Positions 24,408 to 36,043 of a stretch of 64,000 nucleotides of DNA are shown here, piece after piece. The position numbers and the translations under genes were made by a program. The number at the start of each line of letters is the position of its first letter. Position 1 is the first letter of the stretch. This DNA is from Oceaniovalibus sp. ACAM 378 (GTDB taxonomy: Bacteria > Pseudomonadota > Alphaproteobacteria > Rhodobacterales > Rhodobacteraceae): assembly GCF_008085915.1 (NCBI RefSeq), contig NZ_VSJK01000015.1, forward strand, positions 1 through 64,000, in the 5' to 3' direction. A model generated the notes under the pieces. That model saw nothing but the letters and a program-made list of their open reading frames with translations, made no database searches and was not told the DNA's origin.

Positions 24408-25414
24408 CCCAGCCCGGCCAGAACCGCGCCAGTCAGAGCAATCGCGATATAGGCGGCGAACACGCGGGGTTTGACCAATGCCCAGACCGCGATGGCAGCG
24501 GGGATGCAGCTGACTCCGCCTGCGATGACAAAGGACATGGCAGCACCCGGAGCCATCCCCTGAGCCAGAAGCGCGTCAATCAAAGGCACAGCGGCATAGC
24601 CGTTCAGATAGGCAGGTGCCCCGACCAACGCACCCAAAAGGATCGGCCCCACACCTTCTCCGCCCAGAACCCCCGCGATCATTTCGGCAGGGATGTGGCG
24701 CATCATCAGCGACTCGATCAAATAGGCCAGCGTCAGCCATTTCGTCAGGAACAGCGTGTTGTCAAAGGCCGTGTCGCGGAATGTATCGCGCCGCGCTGGT
24801 TCGGACCAGAACCGCCAGACCGGAGCGCCCGAGAACGGTTTTTTCACGCCGCAACAGCCGCTGCGCACCGGCTGCGGCTTCAGCGGGTCCGCAAAGACCG
24901 GGCTTCGCGCTGCCATGGCCACAACCGCGCCACCCAGCAGTCCCAGTGCGACGGCGGCCACGGTTTTGGCCATGGCAAATTGGATCCCCAGCGTGCCAGC
25001 CGTGATCGCGAACATCGCAGGATCCATAAGTGGCGACGCCAGCCAGAATGCCATGACCGCCGCCAAAGGTGCGCCGACGGCCAGCAGGGCGGCGATGAAC
25101 GGAATCACCTCGCAGGAGCAGAACGGCGACAGCCCGCCAAGCAATGCCGCAAACAGGATCATCCGCCATTGCGGCCCCTGAAAGGCGCGCGAAAGCAGGG
25201 TTTCCGCTCCGCTCGCCTTGAGAAAAGCCACCGCCAGAACGGCAAACAGGATGAACGGCGCGGTGCCCGCCAATGCCCCGGCGACAAAGGTCAATGTTTC
25301 GCGCAGGTAACCGGGTTCGAACAATGCGACGCCGATCACGATGGCCGCGCTGGCCATCCAGCCATTCGGGCGCCACCAACCTGTGAGGGGCGCGGGGTGG
25401 GAATGGTCAGTCAT
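24389..25414 (-). CDS. Permease of the ArsP/DUF318 type (heavy-metal or organoarsenical efflux)
   Basis: A 341-residue membrane protein with about nine helices. The paired-Cys motif GGLSPFCSCEVIPFIAALLA in the first half and GVGPILLGALVGAPAYLNGY in the second are the inverted-repeat signatures of ArsP-like permeases. A hydrophilic central loop has GCCGVKK, a likely metal-binding Cys pair. The start at 25414 has AAGGA seven bases upstream. A longer frame to 25507 runs through arsR. It overlaps the arsR stop by eight bases, so the regulator controls it directly. The substrate cannot be told from sequence: Zn, Cu, Cd or methylated arsenic are all possible. Confidence 0.8.
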   Translation of the reverse strand: MTDHSHPAPLTGWWRPNGWMASAAIVIGVALFEPGYLRETLTFVAGALAGTAPFILFAVLAVAFLKASGAETLLSRAFQGPQWRMILFAALLGGLSPFCSCEVIPFIAALLAVGAPLAAVMAFWLASPLMDPAMFAITAGTLGIQFAMAKTVAAVALGLLGGAVVAMAARSPVFADPLKPQPVRSGCCGVKKPFSGAPVWRFWSEPARRDTFRDTAFDNTLFLTKWLTLAYLIESLMMRHIPAEMIAGVLGGEGVGPILLGALVGAPAYLNGYAAVPLIDALLAQGMAPGAAMSFVIAGGVSCIPAAIAVWALVKPRVFAAYIAIALTGAVLAGLGWAVVA

Positions 25415-25748
25415 GCTTGTGTCCTTCGGTCGCGTCGCAATCGGCGCAGCATTCGCGCAGCAGGAACGCCGAAAGCGCTTCGATCCGCTGATATTCGACG
25501 GCAGCACAGATGATTGAACGGCCGGTCCGCTTTTGCTGCACCAGCCCGGCCTGTGTCAGAATCCGCATGTGGTGGGTCAGGGTTGATCCCGTTACGCCAC
25601 ATTTTTTGCCCAGGGCGCCGATACTCAGCCCGTCAGGCCCGGCGCGCACCAGTGCACCCAGAACCGAAAGGCGCTGTTCCGAGCCGAGGGCCGCAAAGGT
25701 CGATGCGACCTCGACGATGGATAGGGTGGAGTCGGGGTGTGTTTTCAT
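25407..25748 (-). CDS. ArsR/SmtB-family metal-sensing repressor
   Basis: A 113-residue winged-helix protein: ALGSEQRLSVLGALV, then ITG-type recognition helix KKCGVTGSTLTHHMRILTQA and the wing GRSIICAAV. The C-terminus CCADCDATEGHKHD is rich in Cys and His and probably holds the metal site. The start at 25748 has no ribosome site and lies about eight bases after a TACAAT box, so the message is probably leaderless. It represses itself and the downstream permease until metal binds. Confidence 0.88.
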   Translation of the reverse strand: MKTHPDSTLSIVEVASTFAALGSEQRLSVLGALVRAGPDGLSIGALGKKCGVTGSTLTHHMRILTQAGLVQQKRTGRSIICAAVEYQRIEALSAFLLRECCADCDATEGHKHD

Positions 25749-25749
25749 A

Positions 25750-25770
25750 TTACTAGTATTGTAGAAGTAA
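25750..25770. promoter_or_regulatory. ArsR operator and promoter
   Basis: TTACT (25750-25754) and AGTAA (25766-25770) form an interrupted inverted repeat of the ArsR/SmtB kind, with TACTAGTA (25751-25758) inside. Read leftward, TACAAT within it acts as the -10 box, so bound repressor would cover the promoter. Confidence 0.55.
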
Positions 25771-25852
25771 CAGCGGATATGCAAGCCCGGATCGCCACAT
25801 CTTGTGCGCTCGCCGATTGCCGCGCCCGGTGCCACGCGCTATGTGCACTCCC

Positions 25853-26437
25853 ATGACTGATGATCCCCGCGATGCCCTCGCTGCCTGCACGCTCTGTGCA
25901 CCGCGTCTCGCCGCCACTGCGACGGGCCATGCGCCGCGTCCGGTGGTCTGGTTCAACCCCGGCGCGCGTATTCTGGTCGCGGGGCAGGCGCCGGGCGCGC
26001 GGGTCCATGCGTCGGGCAAACCGTTCACCGATCCGTCAGGCGACCGGTTGCGCGACTGGATGGGAGTCGATGATGCGACGTTCTATGATCGTGACAGGGT
26101 GGCCATTGTGCCAATGGCGTTCTGCTTTCCGGGCTACAACGCCAAGGGGTCCGACCTGCCGCCGCCTCCGGTCTGTGCGCGGACATGGCGTGCCCGGGTC
26201 ATGGAGTTTCTGGGCGATATGCCCCTGATATTGCTGGTTGGCAGCCATGCGCAGACCTGGCACCTTGGCCCGGGTCGGGTCGCCGACCGGGTGGCGGGCT
26301 GGCGCGCCCATGCGCCGCGGGTCTTTCCCCTGCCGCATCCGTCCTGGCGCAACACCGCCTGGCTGCGCCGCAATCCATGGTTCGAAACTGATCTGCTGCC
26401 AGTCCTGCGGTCCCGGGTGGCGGAGGTGCTGCAATGA
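25853..26437 (+). CDS. Uracil-DNA glycosylase family protein
   Basis: A 194-residue protein of the UDG fold, compact type. CTLCAPRL near residue 10 gives two Cys. Then come ILVAGQAPGARVHASGKPFT (motif 1), SGDRLRDWMGV, the VPMAFCFPG loop, LLVGSHAQTWHLG and the final PLPHPSWRN motif with the conserved His. Such enzymes remove uracil or related bases from DNA. The Cys are fewer than in family 4 or 5 iron-sulfur UDGs, so exact activity is uncertain. ATGs at 25841 and 25853 are both possible. It ends with an ATGA overlap into the SseB-like gene. Confidence 0.82.
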   Translation: MTDDPRDALAACTLCAPRLAATATGHAPRPVVWFNPGARILVAGQAPGARVHASGKPFTDPSGDRLRDWMGVDDATFYDRDRVAIVPMAFCFPGYNAKGSDLPPPPVCARTWRARVMEFLGDMPLILLVGSHAQTWHLGPGRVADRVAGWRAHAPRVFPLPHPSWRNTAWLRRNPWFETDLLPVLRSRVAEVLQ

Positions 26438-27222
26438 CGCCGCTGGATACTGCCCATGCGGCGATGGAGGCATCGGGCGATGACACGGCCCGCCTGCGGT
26501 TCTTTGATCGGCTGACCGACGCCGAACTGTTCCTGATGCTGACCGAGGAGCCGACGGGCGACACCCTCTCCCCCGACTTGATCGATACCGCCGAAGGACG
26601 CTTTGCGCTGGCGTTTGACACCGAGCAGCGGTTTGCCGAGTTCGCCGGCAAGATCACCCCCTATGCCGCGCTTTCGGGGCGGGCACTGGCGGCGATGCTG
26701 GCCGGGCAGGGGGTGGGGCTGGCGCTGAACCCGGATGTCGCGCCTTCAGCGATCCTGCTGCCGGCTGATGCCTTGGTCTGGCTGGTCGAAACCCTTGCAA
26801 AGCAGCCGGAATCCATCGCCGCGCGCCCCACCGCCCTCTCGACGCCAAAGGGCTTGCCCGAACTGCTGCTGACGGCGCTGGACGCAAAGCTGGCGGCCGC
26901 GACCGGTCTGGCACAGGCGGCCTGGCTGGTGGCGGTCACCTATGACACAGGCGCCAAGGGCCATATGCTGGCCTTCGTCGATCCGCGCCCGGGGGCAGAA
27001 TCCGCCCTGACCCGCGCCATGGCCGAGGCGCTGACCTTTTCAGGGATCGAGGCAGGGTGGCTCGACGTGGCCTTCGTCACGGCGCAGGATCCGATCGCCG
27101 GACGTCTGGCGCGCGTCGGTCTGCGCTTCGATCTGCCGCAGTCCGAACACGGCGCTGCTCAGGACGAAACACCGGGCCAAAACCCCGGGATGAATCCGGA
27201 TCGGCCGCCGCGTCTGCGCTGA
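26434..27222 (+). CDS. SseB-family protein
   Basis: A 262-residue soluble protein. The pattern DRLTDAELFLMLTEEPTGDT and then FALAFDTEQRFAEFAG with YAALSGRALAAMLAGQGVGL fits the SseB N-terminal domain, and residues 150-235 form a second alpha/beta domain (AWLVAVTYDTGAKGHMLAFV). The function of these proteins is poorly known. The name comes from a rhodanese-linked gene of E. coli. It is co-translated with the UDG-like gene. The C-terminal 25 residues are low complexity. Confidence 0.8.
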   Translation: MTPLDTAHAAMEASGDDTARLRFFDRLTDAELFLMLTEEPTGDTLSPDLIDTAEGRFALAFDTEQRFAEFAGKITPYAALSGRALAAMLAGQGVGLALNPDVAPSAILLPADALVWLVETLAKQPESIAARPTALSTPKGLPELLLTALDAKLAAATGLAQAAWLVAVTYDTGAKGHMLAFVDPRPGAESALTRAMAEALTFSGIEAGWLDVAFVTAQDPIAGRLARVGLRFDLPQSEHGAAQDETPGQNPGMNPDRPPRLR

Positions 27223-27249
27223 CGTCGCGGCTTCTTCTTTGCAGAAATA

Positions 27250-27270
27250 CTCCCGCCGGAGGCACTTTTT
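27250..27270 (+). terminator. Terminator-like hairpin and dispersed-repeat motif
   Basis: CTCC-CGCC-GGAG (27250-27261) followed by GCACTTTTTT. Read on the minus strand it is CCGGCGGGAGTATTTC, close to CCGGCAGGGGTATTTC at 45330-45345, which suggests a small dispersed repeat placed after genes. Confidence 0.45.
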
Positions 27271-27300
27271 TCAAGTGACCTCTCCTGCCTGACGACCCGC

Positions 27301-28230
27301 TCAGTATCCCGCGCGCCGGTCCACCAGATGCAGCAAAGCCTCACCCGCCTCGCTCCGGCGGATGTTTTCGGCGATGACCCGGGCGGAGGTGTCGGGGCGG
27401 GTTGTACTGGCGATATGTGGCGTCACCGTGACCCGGGGATGGTCCCAGTACGGGTGCTCCGGCGGCAGAGGCTCGATGCGGAACACATCCAGTGTCGCAT
27501 GTCCAACCTGCCCGTCGTCCAGCGCTGCCAACAGGGCTTCGTCATCGATCAGCGGGCCACGTCCCGGGTTTATCACCACCGCTCCCCGGGGCAGCCGGGC
27601 GAGCCGATCGGCATTCAACAGGTTTTCGGTCTCGGCGGTTTGCGGCAGCAGCAGCACGATCATATCGCTGCGCCCCAGCATGGCGTCCAGCCCGGCATTG
27701 CCATCAAAGCATTCAATACCGGCAATGGTCTTTGGCCGGCGGCTCCATCCGGCGACGTCGAAATTCAACGCGGCAAGCGCATTGCCACAGGCGGTACCCA
27801 GTTCTCCGAGCCCCAGAATGCCGATCCGACGCTCCCGTGCGAGTGGGGCCGCCTGCGGGTTCCAGATCCGGTCCGGATTCACGATATGCGCGTCCATTCC
27901 CAGATGATGGCGCAGCACATGGCCAGCGACCCATTCCACCATGCTGTCACGCAGCCCGACATCGACCATCCGCGCCAGCGGTTGTGTCAGGGTCGGGTTG
28001 CCGACAACGGTTTCCACCCCGGCCCAAAGGCCCAGCACGGCCTTGCAGCCGGTGTAGGGGGTAAAATCGCTCACCGGACCGTTTGGCGCAAATATGATGT
28101 AGTCGACGGTTTCGGGTGGATGATCTGTCGACAGCGCCACGTTCAGCTCTGCCTCGGTGAAGGCTTCGTTCAGGGCGGGGCCATAGACGTCCCATCGGGC
28201 TGGCAGGGCCGAGAAAAGAACGTTGATCAT
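27301..28230 (-). CDS. ghrA: Glyoxylate/hydroxypyruvate reductase A-like D-2-hydroxyacid dehydrogenase
   Basis: A 309-residue NAD(P)-dependent dehydrogenase. The Rossmann motif is GILGLGELGTACGNAL, followed by SRRPK, whose Arg residues favour NADPH. The catalytic Arg lies in PRGAVVINPGRGPLIDD, the Glu in DVFRIEPLPPEHPYW, and the His in VTPHIAS. The length and the W..HP..TVTPHIAS pattern fit GhrA, which reduces glyoxylate and hydroxypyruvate. Its ATG overlaps the rodA stop (ATGA), making it the last gene of the mre-mrd-rodA operon. That is odd for a metabolic enzyme and may simply be read-through. Confidence 0.87.
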   Translation of the reverse strand: MINVLFSALPARWDVYGPALNEAFTEAELNVALSTDHPPETVDYIIFAPNGPVSDFTPYTGCKAVLGLWAGVETVVGNPTLTQPLARMVDVGLRDSMVEWVAGHVLRHHLGMDAHIVNPDRIWNPQAAPLARERRIGILGLGELGTACGNALAALNFDVAGWSRRPKTIAGIECFDGNAGLDAMLGRSDMIVLLLPQTAETENLLNADRLARLPRGAVVINPGRGPLIDDEALLAALDDGQVGHATLDVFRIEPLPPEHPYWDHPRVTVTPHIASTTRPDTSARVIAENIRRSEAGEALLHLVDRRAGY

Positions 28231-29372
28231 CGTCCGCGCGGCCTGTGCACATGGGCCGATTGGACAAGACCGAAGGCCGCCAACAGAACCAGCATCGCGG
28301 ATCCGCCATAGCTGACCAATGGCAGAGGCACGCCGACCACGGGGGCCAGCCCCATGACCATCGACATGTTGACGGCAAAGAAAAGAAAGAACGTCACGGA
28401 AATCCCGAGTGTCATCAGTGATCCGAACCTGTCCTTGTTGGAGATCGCCGAGGCAAGGCAGAACAGAATGATCAGCGCATACAGTGAAAGCAGTGAAATG
28501 GCTCCGAGAAAGCCCAATTCTTCGGCGAGGGTGGTGAAAATGAAATCGGTGTGTTTTTCGGGCAAAAAGTTAAGCCGCGTCTGCGTGCCCTGCATGAATC
28601 CGCGCCCGGTCCAGCCGCCCGACCCCAGCGCGATTTTCGACTGCGTGATGTGGTATCCCGCACCCAGCGGATCTGTCGATGGATCGAGAAACGTGTCGAT
28701 CCGCCGGAACTGGTAATCCTTGATCAGTTGCCAGTCCGTGCCGCGCGAACTGAGCACCGCCCACACCAGCCCCACGCCCGCACCGGCCACCACCGCGAAG
28801 TACCACCAGCTGACGCCGGCCAGGAACATCACTGCCCCGCCGCCCAGCACCAGCAAGATCGCGGTGCCCAGATCAGGCTGGGTCAGCACCAGAGCGGTCG
28901 GCAGCACGATCAGCAGCAGCGGAATCGCCACCCACAAAGGATGCGATGTCTTGCGGATATCCAGCCAGTCGTAATAGGCGGCCAGCATCATCACCAAGGT
29001 GATTTTGGACAGTTCGCTGGGCTGCAATCGCATGAAACCCAGATCGATCCAGCGCTGCGCACCCATTCCGACAGCGCCAAAGAATTCGACCCCCAGCAAC
29101 AGCAGGATCGACGCGCAATAGGCGAGGCCGGCCATATTGCGCCAGAACCAGATCGGCACCATGGCGATGAACAGCATCATGCCCATGCCCAGCGCAAAGC
29201 GTTTCATCTGCGGTTCGGCCCAGGGCAGCATCGACCCGCCAGCCACGGAATACAGCATCAGGAATCCGAAACAGGCGACCGCCGTCAGCAGCAAGACAAG
29301 TGCCCAGTTCAGCCGAAGCAGTTTCGACAATCCGGTGGGCACGGTTTTGACGTTGTGTTCAAGGTAACTCAT
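28227..29372 (-). CDS. rodA: Rod-shape peptidoglycan glycosyltransferase RodA
   Basis: A 381-residue SEDS-family membrane protein with about ten helices: WIDLGFMRLQPSELSKITLV near residue 110, a GTDWQLIKDYQFRRI extracytoplasmic loop with the essential Asp region, ALGSGGWTGRGFMQGTQTRL and the closing GVPLPLVSYGGSAML. RodA polymerises glycan strands with PBP2 in the elongation complex. Its start lies five bases after the PBP2 stop and its end overlaps ghrA. Confidence 0.95.
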   Translation of the reverse strand: MSYLEHNVKTVPTGLSKLLRLNWALVLLLTAVACFGFLMLYSVAGGSMLPWAEPQMKRFALGMGMMLFIAMVPIWFWRNMAGLAYCASILLLLGVEFFGAVGMGAQRWIDLGFMRLQPSELSKITLVMMLAAYYDWLDIRKTSHPLWVAIPLLLIVLPTALVLTQPDLGTAILLVLGGGAVMFLAGVSWWYFAVVAGAGVGLVWAVLSSRGTDWQLIKDYQFRRIDTFLDPSTDPLGAGYHITQSKIALGSGGWTGRGFMQGTQTRLNFLPEKHTDFIFTTLAEELGFLGAISLLSLYALIILFCLASAISNKDRFGSLMTLGISVTFFLFFAVNMSMVMGLAPVVGVPLPLVSYGGSAMLVLLAAFGLVQSAHVHRPRGR

Positions 29373-29377
29373 GGCGA

Positions 29378-31321
29378 TCAGGCCCTGTCACGCGCAGCGG
29401 CGCCGGTGGTTTGGCGCAGGTTCATACTGTTCAGCATCTGTCCGACCTTGCCGCGTTGCGACGCAGGATAGCTTTCAAGCGGCGGCAGCTTGCCGTGCAT
29501 GGCATAAAGCAGAATGTCGCGCGCCACCGGTCCGGCCACCGACGACCCGGCGCTGCCGTGTTCGACCACCACCGCGGCGGCATGGGTCGGATTTTCATAG
29601 GGCGCATAGGCGACGAACAGCGCGTGATCGCGCCGCTCCCAGGGCAGGTCGGCGTTCTGCGTGACACCCCGGGCCCGTTCGGCGGCGGTGATGTTGCGCA
29701 CCTGGCTGGTGCCCGACTTGCCCGCCAGCCGCATCCTGTCGTCATCGATGCGCACGTTGAATCCGGTACCTCTCCGGGTGTTCGTCACCGAATACATACC
29801 CTTTCGGACCAGCCGCAAATGGTTTTCGTTGAACCCCATGGGGGTCGCACCCTCGATTTCGGCTTCGATCCCGTCGACGGATTTGACCAGCCGCGGCACG
29901 ATCGAGTTGCCCGAGGCAAGGCGCGCCGTCATGACGGCCATTTGCAGCGGCGAGGCCAGCACAAATCCCTGACCGATCGAGGCATTCAGAGAATCGCCGA
30001 CCAGCCATTCGGTGCCATAGCGTTCACTCTTCCACGCCTTGTCGGGCATGGTGCCGGACGTGACAGCCGACATCGGAATGTCGAACCGTTCGCCCAGCCC
30101 GAACCGGCGTGCGGTTTCGGCAATCTTGTCGACACCGACCTTCTGTGCGAGGTCGTAATAATAGACGTCGCAGGACTGTTGCAGGCTCTTTTCCAGATCA
30201 ACATAGCCGTGCCCGCCGCGTTTCCAGCAGTGAAACCGCCGGTCGCCCAGCGTGGTGAACCCCGGGCAATAGGCGGTGTCATTCGGCGTGATCAGCCCGT
30301 AATCCAGTGCGGCCATGGCGACGACCATCTTGAACGTCGATCCCGGCGGATAAGCGCCCTGAACGGCCTTGTTGGCCAGTGGACGATACAGATTGTCGGT
30401 CAGCCCGGCATAGTCAGCGACCGAGATGCCGCGCACGAATGCATTCGGATCAAAGGTGGGCGCGCTGCCCACGGCCAGCAAATCGCCGTTGCGCGGATCC
30501 ATCACCACAGCGGCGGCACTTTCTTCCAGCGTCAGCCGCGCTTCGACGAAGTTCTGCAAGCCTGCATCGACGGTAAGTTGCAGGTTCGCGCCGGGCGTGC
30601 CCGCATCCCGGCCCAGTTCACGCATCACCCGGCCCGCCGCGTTCACCTCGATCCGCTTGTTGCCGGCCTTGCCACGCAGATCACGTTCGAACTTGTTCTC
30701 GACGCCGGTCTTGCCGATCTGGAACTTGGGGATCTGCAACAGCGGATCATTGTCTTCGATGCGCGACAGGTCATAATCGCTGACCGGTCCGACATAACCG
30801 ACGATATGGCTGAAATCTTCGGCGAGGGGATAGGACCGGGTCAGCCCGACGTCGGGGGTGATGCCGGGAAGGGCAGGCGCGTTGACGGCAACGGTCGCGA
30901 TGTCCTCCCAACTGCGCTGATCGGTCAGGGTGATCGGCACGAAGGGGCTGCGGCGCTTCATCTCGCGCAGGGCACGTTCAAGTTCCTCGGGATCGATGAT
31001 TATCAACTGACGCAACCGGGCGATCACCTCGTCGACATCGCCGGCATCTTCGCGGACGATGACGATGCGGTAATTCTGGGTGTTCTCGGCGACAGGGGCG
31101 CCGTTGCGATCAAATATCAAACCGCGCGCCGGGGCGATCAGCCGCATGTTGATCCGGTTTTCCTCGGCCAGCAGGCGGAATTCGTCGGCCTGCTCGACTT
31201 GCATCTGGCGCATCCGCAACCCCAGGGCGGCCAGCACGGCGGTTTGCGCACCGGCCAACACCAGACTGCGACGGGTTATCTTGCGAACGCTGGCTTCGGT
31301 ATCCTTGGGCGAACGTTTCAC
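29378..31321 (-). CDS. mrdA: Penicillin-binding protein 2
   Basis: A 647-residue class B PBP with one N-terminal membrane helix (LVLAGAQTAVLAALGL), a pedestal domain (residues 50-240) and a transpeptidase domain with Ser328 in GAYPPGSTFKM, the SCD motif (QQSCDVYYYDLAQ) and KSGTSQV. It crosslinks peptidoglycan during side-wall synthesis together with RodA. It overlaps mreD by ATGA. The length is normal and all three motifs are intact. Confidence 0.95.
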   Translation of the reverse strand: MKRSPKDTEASVRKITRRSLVLAGAQTAVLAALGLRMRQMQVEQADEFRLLAEENRINMRLIAPARGLIFDRNGAPVAENTQNYRIVIVREDAGDVDEVIARLRQLIIIDPEELERALREMKRRSPFVPITLTDQRSWEDIATVAVNAPALPGITPDVGLTRSYPLAEDFSHIVGYVGPVSDYDLSRIEDNDPLLQIPKFQIGKTGVENKFERDLRGKAGNKRIEVNAAGRVMRELGRDAGTPGANLQLTVDAGLQNFVEARLTLEESAAAVVMDPRNGDLLAVGSAPTFDPNAFVRGISVADYAGLTDNLYRPLANKAVQGAYPPGSTFKMVVAMAALDYGLITPNDTAYCPGFTTLGDRRFHCWKRGGHGYVDLEKSLQQSCDVYYYDLAQKVGVDKIAETARRFGLGERFDIPMSAVTSGTMPDKAWKSERYGTEWLVGDSLNASIGQGFVLASPLQMAVMTARLASGNSIVPRLVKSVDGIEAEIEGATPMGFNENHLRLVRKGMYSVTNTRRGTGFNVRIDDDRMRLAGKSGTSQVRNITAAERARGVTQNADLPWERRDHALFVAYAPYENPTHAAAVVVEHGSAGSSVAGPVARDILLYAMHGKLPPLESYPASQRGKVGQMLNSMNLRQTTGAAARDRA

Positions 31322-31857
31322 AGGCGGTACCCCAGTGCATCGGCCTCGCCCGGGGCCATTTTACGGATGCCAAGGACGAAACGGGAAACGGCGACCACCA
31401 AAGGATAGGCAACCGCCGACACGATAAGTTGCATAAATGTAAGGCCCGGCACCGGCTGATCGACAAGAAAAACCGCCAGAATCAGGGCATGGCCCAGTGT
31501 CATGAACAGCAGCACGGTCGCCACCAGCATCCACTCCACCAGAAATGGCAGATCGCGAGACAGATGCTCACGCGCGCGCAGAAATTCAAGCCCGATGACC
31601 ACCAGCGCCGCCCAAAGGCCGGGCGGACGCATGAACAGGATATCGCCAAGCAGAACCAGGACGCCAACCAGTATGGCCGGCACATAATCAGGGCGCCGCA
31701 TGACCCAGGCAAAGGCCAGCAGCGTCACCAGATCGGGCAGGGGCCAGCGCCGGTCTCCGACGCTGAACGGCAGGACCTGGATAAAGGCGAGAAGACACAC
31801 CAGCAGCACGAAAAACAGCCTGAACGACATGCGGGTGCGCGTGATCGGGTCAACCAT
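31318..31857 (-). CDS. mreD: Rod shape-determining protein MreD
   Basis: A 179-residue membrane protein with about five helices, placed between mreC and mrdA as usual. Landmarks are the RRPDYVPAILVGVLVLLGDILF segment and a VDQPVPGLTFMQLIVSAVAYPLV region near the end. It anchors the MreBC complex in the membrane. It overlaps mreC by eight bases and mrdA by four. Identification depends largely on position and topology, because MreD is poorly conserved. Confidence 0.88.
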   Translation of the reverse strand: MVDPITRTRMSFRLFFVLLVCLLAFIQVLPFSVGDRRWPLPDLVTLLAFAWVMRRPDYVPAILVGVLVLLGDILFMRPPGLWAALVVIGLEFLRAREHLSRDLPFLVEWMLVATVLLFMTLGHALILAVFLVDQPVPGLTFMQLIVSAVAYPLVVAVSRFVLGIRKMAPGEADALGYRL

Positions 31858-32767
31858 CGGTGCCTCCGCCCGTGGATGGCAAGGCTGGGGGTCCGGAAAC
31901 CGGCGTGCGGTAGGGGGTCACAAGTGACCCGGGATCGGTGATCGCTTCGCCTGCGTGACTGCGTAACACGCGCAGGAACTCCAACCGCTCATAGTCGGCG
32001 GCCAGACGCACCCGCAGCAGTTGGTCCGCGCCCAGCACGACCTGCCCGACCAGCAGACCGGCAGGAAACATACCGCCGTCGCCCGAACTGATCACCCGGT
32101 CGCCGGGACGCACGGCCTCGGGGGTTTCAAGAAAGTCCAGCAGGGGCAGGGGGCTGTTGTCGCCCGCCAGCAAGCTGCGCTGGCCCGAGGGCTGGATGGT
32201 CACCGGAATCCGGCTGGCCGTATCGTTCAGCAGAATCACCCGTGCGCTGGTATGCCCGACGCCTGAAACCCGTCCAACCAGCCCCAGCCCGTCGGTGGTC
32301 GCCCAGCCGTTCTGGATCCCGTCGCGCGCCCCGACGTTCAGCAGAACCGACTGGCGGAACGGGCTGCCGCTGTCAGCCAGAACCACTCCGGTGACATAGG
32401 TCAGCGCAGGATCCAGCCGCACCTTGTTCAGATCCAGCAACTTGGCGTTCTGTTGCTCAAGTTGCAGGGCGGCCTCTTTCCACGCTTTCATCTGCTGCAA
32501 CTCGCGGCGCAATTCCTGATTCTGCGCATAGATCCGGCTGTAGCTCTGGAAGTTCTCGATCATCCCGGCCACCTGCGTCACCGGCACCAGCGCCCAGTCA
32601 AAAGACGGAATGACCCGGTCGATGATCTGAGCGCGGAACCGTTCTGCCCGGGGGGAATCGATGCGCCAGAACAGGAAGATGGCAAGGCACAGGACCACGA
32701 TCGTCCCGACGAGGATTCGTCGGACGGGCCGCACATAAGCGTCGCTGTTGCCTCTGTCGCGTGCCAT
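31850..32767 (-). CDS. mreC: Rod shape-determining protein MreC
   Basis: A 305-residue protein: one membrane helix (RILVGTIVVLCLAIFLFW), a coiled coil (residues 70-110, YAQNQELRRELQQMKAWKEA), then the beta domain with DSGSPFRQSVLLNVGARDGI, GLVGRVSGVGHTSARVILLN and DGGMFPAGLLVGQV. It links MreB inside to PBP2 outside. The Pro/Gly-rich tail is disordered. It follows mreB after 92 bases that contain short tandem repeats. Confidence 0.94.
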   Translation of the reverse strand: MARDRGNSDAYVRPVRRILVGTIVVLCLAIFLFWRIDSPRAERFRAQIIDRVIPSFDWALVPVTQVAGMIENFQSYSRIYAQNQELRRELQQMKAWKEAALQLEQQNAKLLDLNKVRLDPALTYVTGVVLADSGSPFRQSVLLNVGARDGIQNGWATTDGLGLVGRVSGVGHTSARVILLNDTASRIPVTIQPSGQRSLLAGDNSPLPLLDFLETPEAVRPGDRVISSGDGGMFPAGLLVGQVVLGADQLLRVRLAADYERLEFLRVLRSHAGEAITDPGSLVTPYRTPVSGPPALPSTGGGTDG

Positions 32768-32795
32768 GGTGCCTTTCCGTCATGCTTACGTCGGA

Positions 32796-32846
32796 GCCTT
32801 TGCGCTCGGGTCCATTGCGAGAGGGCCCATTGCGTTCGGGCCCTTT
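32796..32846. repeat. Three 15-bp tandem repeats with hairpin between mreB and mreC
   Basis: Units of the form TTGCG-NNN-GGGYCC recur every 15 bases (from about 32799, 32814 and 32829). The last two create a perfect stem, AGGGCCC (32822-32828) with GGGCCCT (32838-32844). In the mRNA the hairpin lies between the mreB stop and the mreC start. It could trim read-through so that MreB is made in excess of MreC. Confidence 0.6.
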
Positions 32847-32859
32847 CGCAGCGCGCCTG

Positions 32860-35867
<3,008 letters not shown>

Positions 35868-35913
35868 TTCAGGGGTCTTTCTGCTGAGTGCCGTCTTGGC
35901 AGTGTCTGAAGTT

Positions 35914-35949
35914 TTCGGCGCTGGTCCACCCCTGAGCGGTCGCGCCGAA
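35914..35949 (-). terminator. Leucine attenuator hairpin before leuA
   Basis: TTCGGCGC and GCGCCGAA (35914-35921 and 35942-35949) form a perfect 8-bp stem in the leuA leader, between the leader peptide stop and the leuA start. When ribosomes stall on the Leu codons upstream an alternative fold should form. The T-run is weak, so it might act on translation or with Rho. Confidence 0.55.
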
Positions 35950-35956
35950 GGCACGC

Positions 35957-36043
35957 TCAGAGGCGACTAAGCAGCAGCAGACCACGCAACGCGCATCCGG
36001 CCGAAACGGCAGGCAGGACGTGAATATGGGCGCGGTGTTCCAT
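35957..36043 (-). CDS. leu leader peptide
   Basis: A 28-residue frame ending ALRGLLLLSRL-stop, with four consecutive Leu codons (CTG CTG CTG CTT) and three more Leu nearby, located about 90 bases before leuA. Leu-rich leader peptides control leucine genes by attenuation: scarce charged tRNA-Leu stalls the ribosome on the run. A TATAGT box with TTTTCA about 16 bases upstream (36052-36080) could be the promoter. The start has no obvious ribosome site. Confidence 0.7.
   Translation of the reverse strand: MEHRAHIHVLPAVSAGCALRGLLLLSRL

Noticed and set aside
29411-31408. A 665-codon plus-strand gene
   Set aside because: Antisense to mrdA, whose catalytic motifs are intact on the other strand.
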